NCBI GenBank assembly: GCA_900323505.1
Contig: OOIN01000024.1
Location: 248,001 to 312,000, forward strand
DNA from: Ustilago trichophora
Lineage: Eukaryota > Basidiomycota > Ustilaginomycetes > Ustilaginales > Ustilaginaceae
Direction of reading: 5' to 3'
DNA length: 64,000 nt
This document shows, piece by piece, positions 37,202 to 47,696 of the stretch (position 1 is its first letter; the number at the start of each line of letters is the position of its first letter). Position numbers and translations under genes: made by a program. Below the pieces are notes generated by a model. The model was not told the DNA's origin and did no database searches. It worked only from the letters and a program-made list of their open reading frames with translations.

Positions 37202-39502
37202 CTATGGTCGAGCGGCACCAGCCTTGTTCTTGGACAGAATGATCCTCTTATACTCGGCCACATCACCATAGAACTTTTCCACCCTTCCATCATCCACCAC
37301 CCACAGCTCCTCCATACAATTGTTGATAAACGTCTCGTCGTGGGAAATGCAGATGACTCCACCGTTGAACTTCTTGATCGCCTCACACAGGGCGTCGAGA
37401 CCTTCAGTATCCAAGTGGTTAGTCGGCTCATCGAGCAATAGGACGTGTGGGTTCATCATTGAAATGTGTGCGAAAGCAACACGAGATTTCTGACCTCCGG
37501 AAAGCGTAGCGATCTTTTGCAGGCCGGTCATGCCTTTAATGCCAAAGGCGCCGAGGTGGGAGCGGTACTCCTGTTCCGTCTTGCCTGGGTATTTGGACTG
37601 CAAGAAGGTGACTGGGTTCGCGTTGAGGTCGAGTTGATCAATGTGGTGCTGGGAGAAGAATCCGACGCGCAAGCGAGAGTTGCGTTTCTGATCACCTTGC
37701 AAAGGTGTGATTTCACCCATGAGAAGCTTCATCAGTGTCGATTTACCCGCACCGTTGGGTCCAACCACCGCAACACGGCTCTGTTGAGTAATGTCGAAAT
37801 CGACGCTCTTGAGCAAGAGACGATCGGGACGATAGCCGAAAGTGACGTTGCTGATCTGGAGCAATGGTAGCGGGAGCTTTTCGGTCTCGGGCAAGCGGAA
37901 ATGCACCACGTCGTCGTCTTCGGGTGGCTCGATGTTGGGCAGCTTCTCGAGCTGTTTGATCTTGCTCTGGGCTTGGGCGGCACGGTTGGCGTTGACCCTC
38001 CATCGGTCGATGAACGCTTGCAAGGTGGCACGCTGCAGCTGAACGGCTTCGTACTCTCGCTGTTGGTTACGACGACGTTCTTCGCGGGTCTGGTAGAATT
38101 GATCAAAGTTGCCCTTGTAGTAGTCGAGCCTCTCGCTGTGCATGTGAATGATGTCGGTCGCAACACGGTTGAGGAAGGCTCGGTCGTGCGATACGACCAG
38201 CAGTGTGCCCTCGTAGTCGTTGACAAAGTAGTCTTCGAGCCAGGCGAGCGCGTTGAGATCCAAATGGTTGGACGGTTCGTCGAGCATGAGCAAGTCGGGT
38301 TTGCAGAACAGTGCACGGGCAAGGGCGAGACGCATCCTCCAACCACCGGAGAAGGTCTTTGTGGCACGCATCTGGTCCTCGGTCTTGAAACCGAGACCGT
38401 TGAGCAGCGAGGCGGCACGGGCGGGACCTGTCTCGGCTTCCATGTCGACAAGCTTGGCTTGCACCTCGCCAAGGCGTGTGGACAGCTCTTCGCGCTTGAT
38501 CTCACGCTGACGTGTGGGCATGTCGACGGCCGAACCGCGTGACAGACCGGCGGCGGCCTCGTCGCCTTCTCCAGCCTCGTTCTGAGCAGCAGCGGCAGCG
38601 TTGGCAGCAGCCACAGCGGCAGCCGCAGAGTCTTCGAGCTTCTGCAGCTCTGCGTTGATCTGTGCCTCCTCCTGGAGCAGCTTCTCACGCCATACATCGG
38701 CCTTGAGCACGCTCTCGATTGCCGGCGTGTCATCACCAACGATTTCCTGCTCGACGTACAGAATCGAGATCTGCATCGGAATCGGAATCTCACGCAAAGC
38801 CATGTTGCGCAGCAAGGTCGACTTACCCACACCGTTGCGACCGATAAGACCGGCCCTGCGGCCAGCCTTGATAGTAAGCGTGGCGTTGGAGAGAATGCGG
38901 TTGCTGCCAAAGTTGACATCGATGTTGGGCAGGTGAATGTCCTTGTTCTTGCCCTTGTTTCCGATGCTTTCGAGCGGGTTGACTTTGAGGAAGAGCTCTT
39001 CGTAGCTGGCCTGCTGCTTGGACTGCTGAACGAGTTTGGAAGATTCGTAGAGATCGCGCTGGGCACGCTTTGCGAGCTTGGCACGCGTCTTTGCTTCCTG
39101 CTTCTCGAGCTTCTTGACGTCGACGGTAGAGCGATTCTGCTTTGTGGTACCAAGGGCAATGTCGACACCGCCGGCCGAGTCGAAGCCGGAGGTTCGCGAC
39201 ATTTCGGTGTTGCGCATATCGACGACCTTGTCGAGACGAGTGAGGCCGGAAGCGTTGGCTGCGTCCACATCGTCGGGGAGCTTGGACTGGATGAGCTCGA
39301 AAAGCTTGGGAAGAAGAGCATGCACCTGCTTGGAGGAGGAAGGATCCGAGATGCAGGCAGATTCGAGCATGGGTTTGACTACCGTCTCGAAGAGATCCTC
39401 GGTGGGGTCATCGGCAGCGTCGTTGATGTAGCCATCGAGATAGTCGACGACGGGATCGTCCAATTGAGGCAGCGCCTTGCGAATAAGCGTTGCCGCGGCC
39501 AT
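37202..39502 (-). CDS. GCN20: ABCF ATPase GCN20 homologue
   Basis: A 766-aa soluble protein with two ABC ATPase domains and no membrane segment. Walker A motifs are GRNGVGKST (about 221) and GPNGAGKST (about 581). Signatures are FSGGWRMRLALA and LSGGQKSRVAFA, and Walker B motifs are LLMLDEPSNHLD and VLLLDEPTNHLD. An Ala-rich insert (SAAAAVAAANAAAAA) lies in the first domain. The 200-residue N-terminal region matches the GCN1-binding part of yeast GCN20 (752 aa). GCN20 with GCN1 on ribosomes activates the kinase GCN2 during amino-acid starvation. I chose the start MAAATLIRKALPQ at 39502; the in-frame upstream extension is not family-like. The gene is divergent from MCR1. Confidence 0.95.
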   Translation of the reverse strand: MAAATLIRKALPQLDDPVVDYLDGYINDAADDPTEDLFETVVKPMLESACISDPSSSKQVHALLPKLFELIQSKLPDDVDAANASGLTRLDKVVDMRNTEMSRTSGFDSAGGVDIALGTTKQNRSTVDVKKLEKQEAKTRAKLAKRAQRDLYESSKLVQQSKQQASYEELFLKVNPLESIGNKGKNKDIHLPNIDVNFGSNRILSNATLTIKAGRRAGLIGRNGVGKSTLLRNMALREIPIPMQISILYVEQEIVGDDTPAIESVLKADVWREKLLQEEAQINAELQKLEDSAAAAVAAANAAAAAQNEAGEGDEAAAGLSRGSAVDMPTRQREIKREELSTRLGEVQAKLVDMEAETGPARAASLLNGLGFKTEDQMRATKTFSGGWRMRLALARALFCKPDLLMLDEPSNHLDLNALAWLEDYFVNDYEGTLLVVSHDRAFLNRVATDIIHMHSERLDYYKGNFDQFYQTREERRRNQQREYEAVQLQRATLQAFIDRWRVNANRAAQAQSKIKQLEKLPNIEPPEDDDVVHFRLPETEKLPLPLLQISNVTFGYRPDRLLLKSVDFDITQQSRVAVVGPNGAGKSTLMKLLMGEITPLQGDQKRNSRLRVGFFSQHHIDQLDLNANPVTFLQSKYPGKTEQEYRSHLGAFGIKGMTGLQKIATLSGGQKSRVAFAHISMMNPHVLLLDEPTNHLDTEGLDALCEAIKKFNGGVICISHDETFINNCMEELWVVDDGRVEKFYGDVAEYKRIILSKNKAGAARP

Positions 39503-40048
39503 CTTTGTGCGGTGTAGAGCAGAGATGCAAAGTGATGGGGGTTGCTTCTGTGCAAGTGTATGCGAGACAAGGTGAAGAAGATAGAAACCATTCAAAGCTG
39601 AAATTGTCGAGGACCCTTCCTTCTCCTGTGTGAGAGGCCTCTCCTGCTGCTGAGTCGAAAAAAGCTTCTTTGTGTCTGTGTGGGGCTCTCGAAAAATGGA
39701 TGCTGTTACGTTTTCTTTTTTCTTTTTCTTTTTTTGTCTGCTGACCTGGGATGACTAAGTCAAAGTCTGATGGTCGAAACAATAATGACAATGTCCTACT
39801 GTGCGATCGTTCTGACTTTTCAGCGGACCGTGCTCCTTATGACGTGAATCTGATTTTATCCACACCCAAATTTCCTCCACTTTGGGCACAGCAGAGAGAG
39901 AATGCTGCTGCCATCGGAAATAAGAGGCTTCTCTGTCATCTCGGTAGATTCGGGCAGTGGGCAGTCCAACAAAGAACGTCCTACAGCACTTGTCTCATTC
40001 TTGACTTTCTCCCACACCATTGTCATCTAGTCACCTACACTGCACATC
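39503..40048. promoter_or_regulatory. Divergent promoter GCN20 / MCR1
   Basis: 546 bp between divergent genes. It contains a pyrimidine tract (T-rich with spaced C) at about 39710-39736. No ORF of interest is present. Confidence 0.5.
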
Positions 40049-41101
40049 ATGTTCATCCGACCCGTTCTCTCTTCCTCGCTCGGCCAGGCCGCTCGCTCGA
40101 GCCTTCGCTCCAAGGCATCCGCTGTGCGTCAATACGCTACTGAGGCTGGCAAGCCTTCCGGTGGTTCCAACCTTCCTCTTGTCCTCGCTCTCGGTGGTGT
40201 TGCCGGCCTGGGTGCATGGTACTCTCTCGGTGGCTTCGACGACCCCAAGAAGGCCTCGAACAAGATTCAGGAGAAAGGCAAGGAGGCTGTTGACCAGGCT
40301 AAGGGTGTTGTCGAGGGCGGTGCGCTCAACAAGGATCAGTTTGTCGAGTTCACTTTGAAGGAGATCAAGCCCTACAACCACGATTCGGCCACGCTCGTGT
40401 TTGAGCTTCCCGATGGCAAGAAGCCTGGTATGAGCGTTGCATCTGCCGTCGTCGTCAAGGCCGTCGGTGATGGTCTCAAGGACGACAAGGGCAAGGACGT
40501 CATCCGCCCTTACACGCCCATCACCTCTCCCGACACCGCCGGACACATGGACTTCCTCGTCAAGAAGTACCCCGGCGGTAAGATGACCACCTACATGCAC
40601 AACATGAAGCCTGGTGACAAGCTCGGCATCAAGGGTCCCATTGCCAAGTTCCCTTACAAGGCCAACGAGTTTGAGTCGATCGGCATGATCGCTGGTGGCT
40701 CGGGTATCACCCCCATGTGGCAGGTCATCCAGGACATCGCCGCCAACCTTTCGGACAAGACCAAGTGCACCTTGATCTACACCAACAAGACCGAACAGGA
40801 CATTCTCCTTCGTGAAAAGTTTGACGAGCTCGCCAAGAAGGACGACCGATTCACCATCGTCTACGGTCTCGACAAGCTGCCCAAGGGCTTCAGCGGTTTC
40901 GAGGGCTACGTTACGCCTGAGTTGATCACCAAGCACCTGCCCAAGCCTGAGTTGGCCAGCAAGACCAAGATCTTTGTCTGTGGCCCCCCTCCCCAAGTTG
41001 AGGCCATCAGCGGTGGCAAGGGCCCCAAGGGCACCCAGGGCGAGCTCAAGGGCTTGCTCGCCAAGATGGGCTACGAGGCTGAGCAGGTGTACAAGTTCTA
41101 G
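40049..41101 (+). CDS. MCR1: Mitochondrial NADH-cytochrome b5 reductase MCR1
   Basis: A 350-aa flavoprotein that transfers electrons from NADH to cytochrome b5 and related acceptors. The N-terminus (MFIRPVLSSSLGQAARSSLRSKA...RQYATEAG) is an Arg/Ser-rich mitochondrial presequence. It is followed by one hydrophobic helix at about 43-62 (LPLVLALGGVAGLGAWYSL), which in yeast MCR1 directs the protein to the outer membrane and the intermembrane space. FAD-binding motifs are RPYTPI and GKMTTYMHN. NADH-binding motifs are GGSGITPMWQVI and VCGPPPQ. The C-terminus (LAKMGYEAEQVYKF) matches b5 reductases. Codon use is strongly biased (many AAG, GAG, CTC), which suggests high expression. Single exon. Confidence 0.97.
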   Translation: MFIRPVLSSSLGQAARSSLRSKASAVRQYATEAGKPSGGSNLPLVLALGGVAGLGAWYSLGGFDDPKKASNKIQEKGKEAVDQAKGVVEGGALNKDQFVEFTLKEIKPYNHDSATLVFELPDGKKPGMSVASAVVVKAVGDGLKDDKGKDVIRPYTPITSPDTAGHMDFLVKKYPGGKMTTYMHNMKPGDKLGIKGPIAKFPYKANEFESIGMIAGGSGITPMWQVIQDIAANLSDKTKCTLIYTNKTEQDILLREKFDELAKKDDRFTIVYGLDKLPKGFSGFEGYVTPELITKHLPKPELASKTKIFVCGPPPQVEAISGGKGPKGTQGELKGLLAKMGYEAEQVYKF

Positions 41102-42848
41102 ATGCGATACAGCCTCTCAATCCTCTTGGATCTCCATCATTCTGCTGAGTGGCCCCTTTGACGCATCGTTGGCTTGGCCGTTGCTCCCGTCAAGCCGATG
41201 AGTTTGCCTGTAATCCCAGTCTACACTGAACAATCTAGATTCCGAACCAGTTCAAACATGACATCCACAAATGACAGAACAGCCGATCTGACTTTTGGTA
41301 CCATTTCTGCTGAATATGTCAGGATCATGCGGTGTGTAGAGTAGCAGCTGCAAAGGATCGAGAAGATTTGATCAGGTGTGCTGCTTTATCAGATCTGGTA
41401 CTTTGAAATTCGACTTTTATGTCAATCTTACATCTCACGAGTATTTTTTTAGGACCTTCTAAAAAAGGCTATGAAGGTACGCACACACGCGACTTAGCGA
41501 GAGCCAAAATTTGGATCTTCCATGTTTTCTTTTTAGGGGTCGGATGCATGATTCAACCGAGACAAAACTGTCCAATTCTGCCCCGGTACGCCTTTCCAAC
41601 AACACATGCCATTCTTCGGCTCATCGTATGTTGCATGTTGGCTGAACTTGCTGATTAGTGCAGGGGTCGTCATAGGGGCTAGGTTCGCGATCCTGAAAAT
41701 TGGTCAGATTGCTGGTGACAGCGAAGGGGAGGGGAGGGGAGGAGATGTGGTGGACGACGTACAGTAGGTGGACGACAGCGGTGGTTCGGACATCCAAATT
41801 CACTGCAGGGTAGAATCTAGATTTCCTTGAGCTCTCCTCTCTTGAGGTTAGATGCAGCATCATCCGTGCGCACTCATGCCGAGTTGATGAGAGAGTCTTA
41901 GACGTTGGTAGACTCTGACGTCCAGCGGTCCCATGCGGTGCCAAGAGATGGTCAAGAGCTGCGCGGCGAGCTCGGTCCTGCTTCCCCCCATCCCCCTTAA
42001 TGGTGCTATGTTTCACTGTGGCACAATTGGCTCAGAGTTGCGATTGTCTCATCGTGACCACTTTCCGTTCCTCGCGATGCTGCTGGTATGGGTGTTAGAG
42101 TTTGGCTGGTTGGCGAGACTACAGTTTCAGGCGTAGTCATGCTTGTGTGTTGCACCCTTGATCGACGAGAGCCACAGCAAGAGTATTCTGCTCGCTTGAC
42201 GAGTCTTTTCGGTTACACATAGTCGTCTTGCGAGGAAAGCCGGAAAAGCCTGTAGACGCAGGGGAGATTGTTGCTGCCAAGAAACCGAGCTTTAGAGTGT
42301 GTAGAGTTGATCCACAATTCACCTCATGCCTCTACGCCTCCTTTGTGCTGCAACTCTCCCGTCCACCTCCGCGGGCGCTGCAAGGTCGATCAGACTCACA
42401 CAGTGCTCCGTCATCCATCTCTTCCCTTTTTTTTTGGTGACTGCAATTGCCGTGTAGACGTTGTCGCTTGCCGCTGGTGTCTGCTTGTACTCCTTCCTCC
42501 TCCTGTCTCAAGCGTGTGTTCTCGCGGGGTGTGAATGTGTGAGGCATGCTACCCGGATTGATATATACACTGGCCCTGCACATCTGTCCAGCTCCGCTAG
42601 TCTTATCCCGCTCACACACGCTTCCCTCCTCTCTTTGTTTCTCCACTACCACCATCTCGTCCCTTCCTTCTCCTCATCACTTGACTCTCACCATCCCCAT
42701 CCCATCTAAAGCGTAGCATACCCTTCCTCGCCAGCACAGCTCGGTCGTGAATAGCACCTTGCTCGATCGCGTTCTCCAACCCTCTTCTAACCCAGGCGGC
42801 TTTACACATCCTTTACTCTAATCGTCTACAACCCTCTTTAATTTCGTC
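41102..42848. promoter_or_regulatory. 1.75-kb spacer MCR1 / 617-aa gene
   Basis: Both neighbours are on the plus strand. A GGGGA repeat (41725-41742) and a lone GTACAGTAGG (41759-41768) are the only local motifs seen. ORFs of up to 131 codons are unsupported. The CT-rich stretch at about 42590-42720 is probably the 5' UTR or core promoter of the next gene. No tRNA or snRNA could be folded by eye. Confidence 0.4.
41725..41742. repeat. GGGGA tandem repeat (possible G-quadruplex)
   Basis: GAAGGGGAGGGGAGGGGAGG holds three G4 runs separated by single A and followed by GG. G-quadruplex formation is possible but untested. Confidence 0.6.
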
Positions 42849-44702
42849 ATGCCGGGCCTCTCCAAAAAGCCCTCCTTCTCGAGCAACCCCGGTTCGCCTC
42901 ACGGCTCGCCGCACAAGAAAACCGTCCGACTGGCCGAGAATCCCCACGTCTCGGCCTTCCTCTCTCCCAAATCGCGCATCTTCACGGGTGGTCATGGCTA
43001 CCCCGGCGTTCCATCCCGCGGTGGTGGCCCAGCCTCTTCAGCAGCTTTCACTGCTGCATCTGCTGCTCCGGATGCTTTCTCCATTTCGGGCAAGCAGTTG
43101 ACACCTGACGAAGTGGCGCAGAAGATCGCATCTATGCTCAAGCCTGGACCTCCCTTCTTCTCCCGCGTGTCGAATGCCGATCTGATCGACTTTATTTCCG
43201 ATGGAAGCATCATGAACTGCGACAAGCTTCGTGCTCAGGCTGCTGCACTCGAAGCAAAGAAGCAGGCCAGTCGAGCGGCTACTTCCTTTGTCCCCAGTGG
43301 TACTGTAGTCCGTCGTAGGGCGGAGGAAGAACGCTGGAACGGGGTCGGCACTGTGTGGAGCTCGCTGGACGGTCTTCCCGCCGGTGCTGGGTGGGGCAGG
43401 ATCCCCGGAGCGCCAGCTACATCCACCGGTTCTTCGCTCTCGGTCAGATCCAACAATGGATTGGAAGACGACGGTTTGTGGAACGCCATCACACTCAGCG
43501 TTGACATTGACTGCACCTCGGTCGAGCTCGGCAAATCTGTGGTGGTACCTACCGAGGTTTTGCAGCACAACAACTTCTTCAACGGCAACGCCCAGTCTCT
43601 GTTTGACGATATTGGTGCCGGTGTCAAGTACAAGTGGGATAATCTCGTGAGCAAGACCGGCTTGCGTCACAAGGCTTCTTCTTCCACCCTCGGCGGCGGT
43701 GCCGGAGGGGCCAGTGGAGGAAGCAAGATCATGCCCAACTATCTGAGCTTGTCCGCTTATACCGACCCTAACGCTGCATTCGGAGCGACGTCGTTCGAGC
43801 TCAAATGGCCCAGCTGGATGCCTTGGGTCAACAAAAAACCCTCTTCCACCACCCCTACCGATACAACGCCCGAACATGCCGGTGGGCAAAAACGTGTCTG
43901 GATCCCATCCTCAACAAAGGTCTCCATCCACGCCTCTTGGTGGGGTTACAACCTTTATCTGCCCCAACCGGTACTCGATTCTCTCGATGGAGACGTTGAT
44001 GAGGCCGAAAAGATTGCCAACTTGATCAACAAGTGTCTGACTTACATCCTCAACAATGTCCCCGCTGGATTGCCGCCTGCTTTCGCCGCCGTTGTGACCA
44101 TCTTGAAGGCTATCGCCCCGACGACAGGTTACATTAGCACCTTCATCGGTTGGAGCTGGGATACTATCAAGAGCTTTAACAAGGGTCAGGGTGTGGTGCT
44201 GAGTGCCACCTGGATTTTGCCTGTTGCGCTCATTCCTAGGGCTTGGGACGCTCCTGCTGCCCCTGTTCCTTCTACGCCTACTACCCCAACTACTCCTGGT
44301 AGCAGCAACACTGGGTCCGGTATCACTCCAACTCCCTCCAACCCTACACCTGCCCCAACTCCAGCTCCAGCCCCTTCGATCCCATCCACAGGCCCCGCTC
44401 AACCCTCCACAGGCACCGACGCTCCAGCAACAGCCCAAGATACCACCTCCACAATCACCGACCCGGAACTGATCCCTCTTCCCAACCCAAACCTCCCCGC
44501 AGTCCCAGCACCAGGCGCAACCCTACCACCCACAAACCCTTCAACCATCCCCCTCGACCTCAACCCTCCACCGGGCAACAACACTTCCAACGCCCAATAC
44601 CCCGGTGACAACCGTGGTCGCGGTGGAGACCCTTCCACCTCTGCTCCCATGGGCAACACACCTGCGCCTGCAAACCAGGTACCCATCGACGCAGAGTCCT
44701 GA
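42849..44702 (+). CDS. Conserved fungal protein of unknown function, 617 aa
   Basis: I cannot assign a function. The start (MPGLSKKPSFSSNPGSPHGSPHKKTVRL) is basic and Ser/Pro-rich. Residues about 70-170 contain a helical region with a possible short regulatory motif (LTPDEVAQKIASMLKPGPPFFSRVSNADLIDF). The most conserved-looking part is about 350-475: VSIHASWWGYNLYLPQPVLDSL, then helices with IAPTTGYISTFIGWSWDTIKSF, then GVVLSATWILPVALIPRAWD. The last 140 residues are Pro/Thr/Asn-rich and low in complexity. The hydrophobic helices are moderately long but broken by charged and Trp residues, so membrane insertion or a compact helical bundle are both possible. Start: ATG at 42849, after a CT-rich leader. 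The gene is convergent with UBP3. Confidence 0.85.
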   Translation: MPGLSKKPSFSSNPGSPHGSPHKKTVRLAENPHVSAFLSPKSRIFTGGHGYPGVPSRGGGPASSAAFTAASAAPDAFSISGKQLTPDEVAQKIASMLKPGPPFFSRVSNADLIDFISDGSIMNCDKLRAQAAALEAKKQASRAATSFVPSGTVVRRRAEEERWNGVGTVWSSLDGLPAGAGWGRIPGAPATSTGSSLSVRSNNGLEDDGLWNAITLSVDIDCTSVELGKSVVVPTEVLQHNNFFNGNAQSLFDDIGAGVKYKWDNLVSKTGLRHKASSSTLGGGAGGASGGSKIMPNYLSLSAYTDPNAAFGATSFELKWPSWMPWVNKKPSSTTPTDTTPEHAGGQKRVWIPSSTKVSIHASWWGYNLYLPQPVLDSLDGDVDEAEKIANLINKCLTYILNNVPAGLPPAFAAVVTILKAIAPTTGYISTFIGWSWDTIKSFNKGQGVVLSATWILPVALIPRAWDAPAAPVPSTPTTPTTPGSSNTGSGITPTPSNPTPAPTPAPAPSIPSTGPAQPSTGTDAPATAQDTTSTITDPELIPLPNPNLPAVPAPGATLPPTNPSTIPLDLNPPPGNNTSNAQYPGDNRGRGGDPSTSAPMGNTPAPANQVPIDAES

Positions 44703-44957
44703 CTCAACGGATGTCTGCCCAATCGAGCCAGTGTAGATTGTAACGAACAATGCCTCATGTCCCGTGCACGTAGTGTCTCATAATGTCTGGAATGCAATCA
44801 ATGTTCTCAGTGTATCAAGAATATGGTGTGTCTGTTTTAGTGGGTGAAGGATGCGATGCTGGAATTTGCGATAATTGAAGAGATGGTGATACTGTAACAG
44901 ACGGATGAGTGAGTGGCTGCGGTGCTGCGCATTCTTGCCAGTGATGCGGTACGATCC

Positions 44958-47696
44958 TTAGCGGTCCCAACCGGGTACCGCCCTTTTGCCTGTCTTGGCT
45001 GCGTTTGCGGCGACGGCGGCGGCGGCGGCGGGCTTGGGAGAGGCGTGAGCCACACGCGGCGATGATGCTGCCGAGTTGGCGGATCCGTTCGGTGTCTTTG
45101 CTCCCGAAACAGCCTTGCTTTGCTTTGCTTTGGCTGGTGCTGCCGCTGCTGGTGCTGGTGCCGCCGGCGCGTTCTTAGCTACGATAGCTGCGGAGACAGG
45201 AACGGCGTGGCTGCCGTTGACAGAAGCCGGAGCGCTTGCCCTGGTCACATTCGAGACTGCTGGGACGGCCTGCTTGGTAGCTGCCTCTGCCTCACCCGGG
45301 AGCTCACGGCGGTAAAAGAGCAGATAGGCGAGACCATCGTGACCGTAGTCTCGGCTGGGCGATGCTGCGTTGCGCACAACGTGTTCGGTGGGCACAGTGT
45401 GGAACATGGTGTCGTCAATGTGTAGCCAAGAATGACCATCCTGTCGCAGGACATCGACGGTGTAGTGACCGCCCGAAGCGTATCTGCCGTGGTGGTAGAC
45501 GATGCCGAAGAGGCGGTATCGCGGTCGAGGCTGCGAACGCATTGCGGGGCTGAGCACCTCGGGCGCAATCTCGAGCGTGGTGCCGTACGAAAGAGGCTTC
45601 TGGCTCTTTTGCACGCCACCAATCTCGTCATAGATGAAACGCTTGAGGTGAAGCACGAGCACAGGCGGAAGCGACTCGATAAAGACCTGCTTGGTGGCAT
45701 CGACCTCAGCTGCGCGCGAGGGCGACCACACACCGGGGATGGTTTCGGGCTCAGTGAGGTGGAGAAGGGCATCCTCGATCGACTGAACGTGTGGTGGCTG
45801 AATATCGAGCTGCAGGGGCTGGTAGGGCTCGAGCGTCACGCTGTCCTTTGCGCCGGGCGTCTTGAGCACGCTGCGAAGCTTTCCACCAAAGATGCGAGTG
45901 ATGGGCGACTCAGAGGTCGAGGTGGTGCGGGTGTAGGCGGTCTTGCCCTTTTGACCCACCTCCATCCAGCCTTCTTCGGATGGGCTGACGGGGCGCATGA
46001 CTTCACGTTCGATGATCTCGTCCTCGTCGAGGGCTGCATCGAGACCTAGACCGACAGTGTCAGCTGACGCAGCGTCCTTGCCAACACGAACGCCGAGACG
46101 CCTAAGGTCGTCATCGGAAACGCCGTTGAGTTTCTTCTCTTCTTCGGACATCTTGGCGAGAATGCCATTGGGTCCACCAGCCGACTGAGCCAGCTTGATA
46201 GCGGATCGGCGTTGTGCCGAGATGAGCTCCTCGTGAAGCGTGTCCAAGAAGAAGCCAAGGAACTCCTCTGCATCCTCCTGGTGACCTCGACGCATCTGAT
46301 CGAAGCGCTTGTTGAGGCGCATGGCGTCGTAGACGAATTCGGGAAGGAAGGGCTCGGATGCGGCCGCCAAAGAAGCGTCCTGACCAAGCTGAGGCGAGTC
46401 GATCGAGTTGGTGGCATCGGTGGGGAGAAATTCGCGCAAAAAGTGGATGACGGCCTCCATGAGCGGTGTTGCGTTTCCAAAGTCTGCCGGGACTTCGCGT
46501 CCGATGAGGCTGAAGAGGTTGTAGAAGGGTGCGCAGTAGACGAGTGTTTGGAGGATGGCGTTGGCGAAGCAAAAATTGCCCTTGTTGACGAGGCCTCGAG
46601 GATGAGTGACGGGGGCATCGAAGTGGGTGTGTGCATCTGCGAGAAGACGTTCGAGGCTCATGACAGCAGGCTTGGACTGGGCAGCGCCAGACTTGCGACC
46701 AGCCTTCTTGCCATTGGCAGCCTTTGGAGAACGCGAGGCTAAGGACGAGCTGATGTCGGAAGCCGCCGAAGCTGAATCTTGGCCTATATTGACGCTGACA
46801 CCGATGGGACCTTTGCCGTTGAGACCGTTGCGACCAAGGGTGTCGGCCCAGGACTTGGGAGCGCCCCAAGCATTGAGCTTTGGTGCAGCCAGCTGTGGTG
46901 TGCTGGTTGCTGTAGACGGTGCCTCGGATGTAGTTTCAGCGACAATGCTGGTGGCTTCGGTGAGCGAGGAAGCGGCAAGATCGGGATGATCTAAAGTGAG
47001 AGGGGAAGAGGGGTGAGTCGAGATGGATGAGGGTGCAGGTGTGCTCTCCGAGGTGCGAGAGCGGCGAGGGGGTCGTTTTGGTAGTGACTCGAGAAGCGCA
47101 GCAAAGGTTGGGAATTGTGTAGCTTCCGGCCTAGATCGATAAGAAAGGGTGAGGGCGGGTGCCGAAGAAGGAGAGGGCGGTCGGAAGGCAGCCGCGATGT
47201 TGGCCTCTGGGAGCGTTTGTAAATATGGATCCATTCGCTGCGTGGCGCGGCTTGATGATGCGCCTTGAGGATGTTGGGCTGCTGCTCTCCGTTGTCTAGT
47301 GAGTGGAGATAGTTGACCGGCCTGGCTAACGATGACGCTGCGGGTTGGCGACGTCGCTGGTTTGGCTCGTGGCGGTGTCGAAGCACGTGTTTGGCCATTT
47401 GCCTGGTCGACAAAAGATTCAGAGACGAAGGAAGGGGCGGCGGCACTCGAGGAGAGAGGTGCTGCAGATGTTGAGGCTGATCGCGACTGGGATTCGGAGG
47501 ATGCTGATGTTGATGATGGTGGTACTTCTGATGATACATGTGCTTGACTCGAGGAAAAGGATGCTGATGAAGGTATTGTGGATGGTTGTTGGGAATAGGA
47601 AGTTTTGGATGCAGAGGGAGTGCCGTATGCTGATGGTGATGTTGATGAGATAGGGCTGAAGGAAGCACTGCCAGCTTCCGATATCGGAGGAGCCAT
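44958..47696 (-). CDS. UBP3: Ubiquitin-specific protease, UBP3/USP10-like
   Basis: A 912-aa deubiquitinase. The N-terminal 350 residues are Ser/Pro/Thr-rich, apart from a short conserved LNAWGAPKSWADTLGR segment (about 275-290) like that of UBP3 orthologues. The catalytic Cys box is GLVNKGNFCFANAILQTL with C376. The GHQEDAEEFLGFFLDTLHEEL and PPVLVLHLKRFIYD blocks follow. The His box is GRYASGGHYTVDV with H744, and the Asp is in WLHIDD. The C-terminal tail is Ala/Pro-rich. UBP3 in yeast works with BRE5 in COPII/COPI traffic, ribophagy and silencing; USP10 with G3BP is the animal equivalent. That specific partner role is inference. Start: ATG at 47696. The gene is divergent from the R3H-SUZ gene. 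Confidence 0.93.
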   Translation of the reverse strand: MAPPISEAGSASFSPISSTSPSAYGTPSASKTSYSQQPSTIPSSASFSSSQAHVSSEVPPSSTSASSESQSRSASTSAAPLSSSAAAPSFVSESFVDQANGQTRASTPPRAKPATSPTRSVIVSQAGQLSPLTRQRRAAAQHPQGASSSRATQRMDPYLQTLPEANIAAAFRPPSPSSAPALTLSYRSRPEATQFPTFAALLESLPKRPPRRSRTSESTPAPSSISTHPSSPLTLDHPDLAASSLTEATSIVAETTSEAPSTATSTPQLAAPKLNAWGAPKSWADTLGRNGLNGKGPIGVSVNIGQDSASAASDISSSLASRSPKAANGKKAGRKSGAAQSKPAVMSLERLLADAHTHFDAPVTHPRGLVNKGNFCFANAILQTLVYCAPFYNLFSLIGREVPADFGNATPLMEAVIHFLREFLPTDATNSIDSPQLGQDASLAAASEPFLPEFVYDAMRLNKRFDQMRRGHQEDAEEFLGFFLDTLHEELISAQRRSAIKLAQSAGGPNGILAKMSEEEKKLNGVSDDDLRRLGVRVGKDAASADTVGLGLDAALDEDEIIEREVMRPVSPSEEGWMEVGQKGKTAYTRTTSTSESPITRIFGGKLRSVLKTPGAKDSVTLEPYQPLQLDIQPPHVQSIEDALLHLTEPETIPGVWSPSRAAEVDATKQVFIESLPPVLVLHLKRFIYDEIGGVQKSQKPLSYGTTLEIAPEVLSPAMRSQPRPRYRLFGIVYHHGRYASGGHYTVDVLRQDGHSWLHIDDTMFHTVPTEHVVRNAASPSRDYGHDGLAYLLFYRRELPGEAEAATKQAVPAVSNVTRASAPASVNGSHAVPVSAAIVAKNAPAAPAPAAAAPAKAKQSKAVSGAKTPNGSANSAASSPRVAHASPKPAAAAAVAANAAKTGKRAVPGWDR

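Noticed and set aside
37140..39517. Long ORFs antisense to GCN20
   Set aside because: They are shadow frames of a strongly biased coding sequence and encode nothing recognisable.
41670..41710. B-box-like GGTTCGCGATCC
   Set aside because: It has one base too many for a T-loop and no matching A box or stems.
42010..42090. tRNA-like stretch (GGCACAATTGGCTCAG...)
   Set aside because: No acceptor pairing, no B box and no T-arm; it cannot be folded into a cloverleaf.
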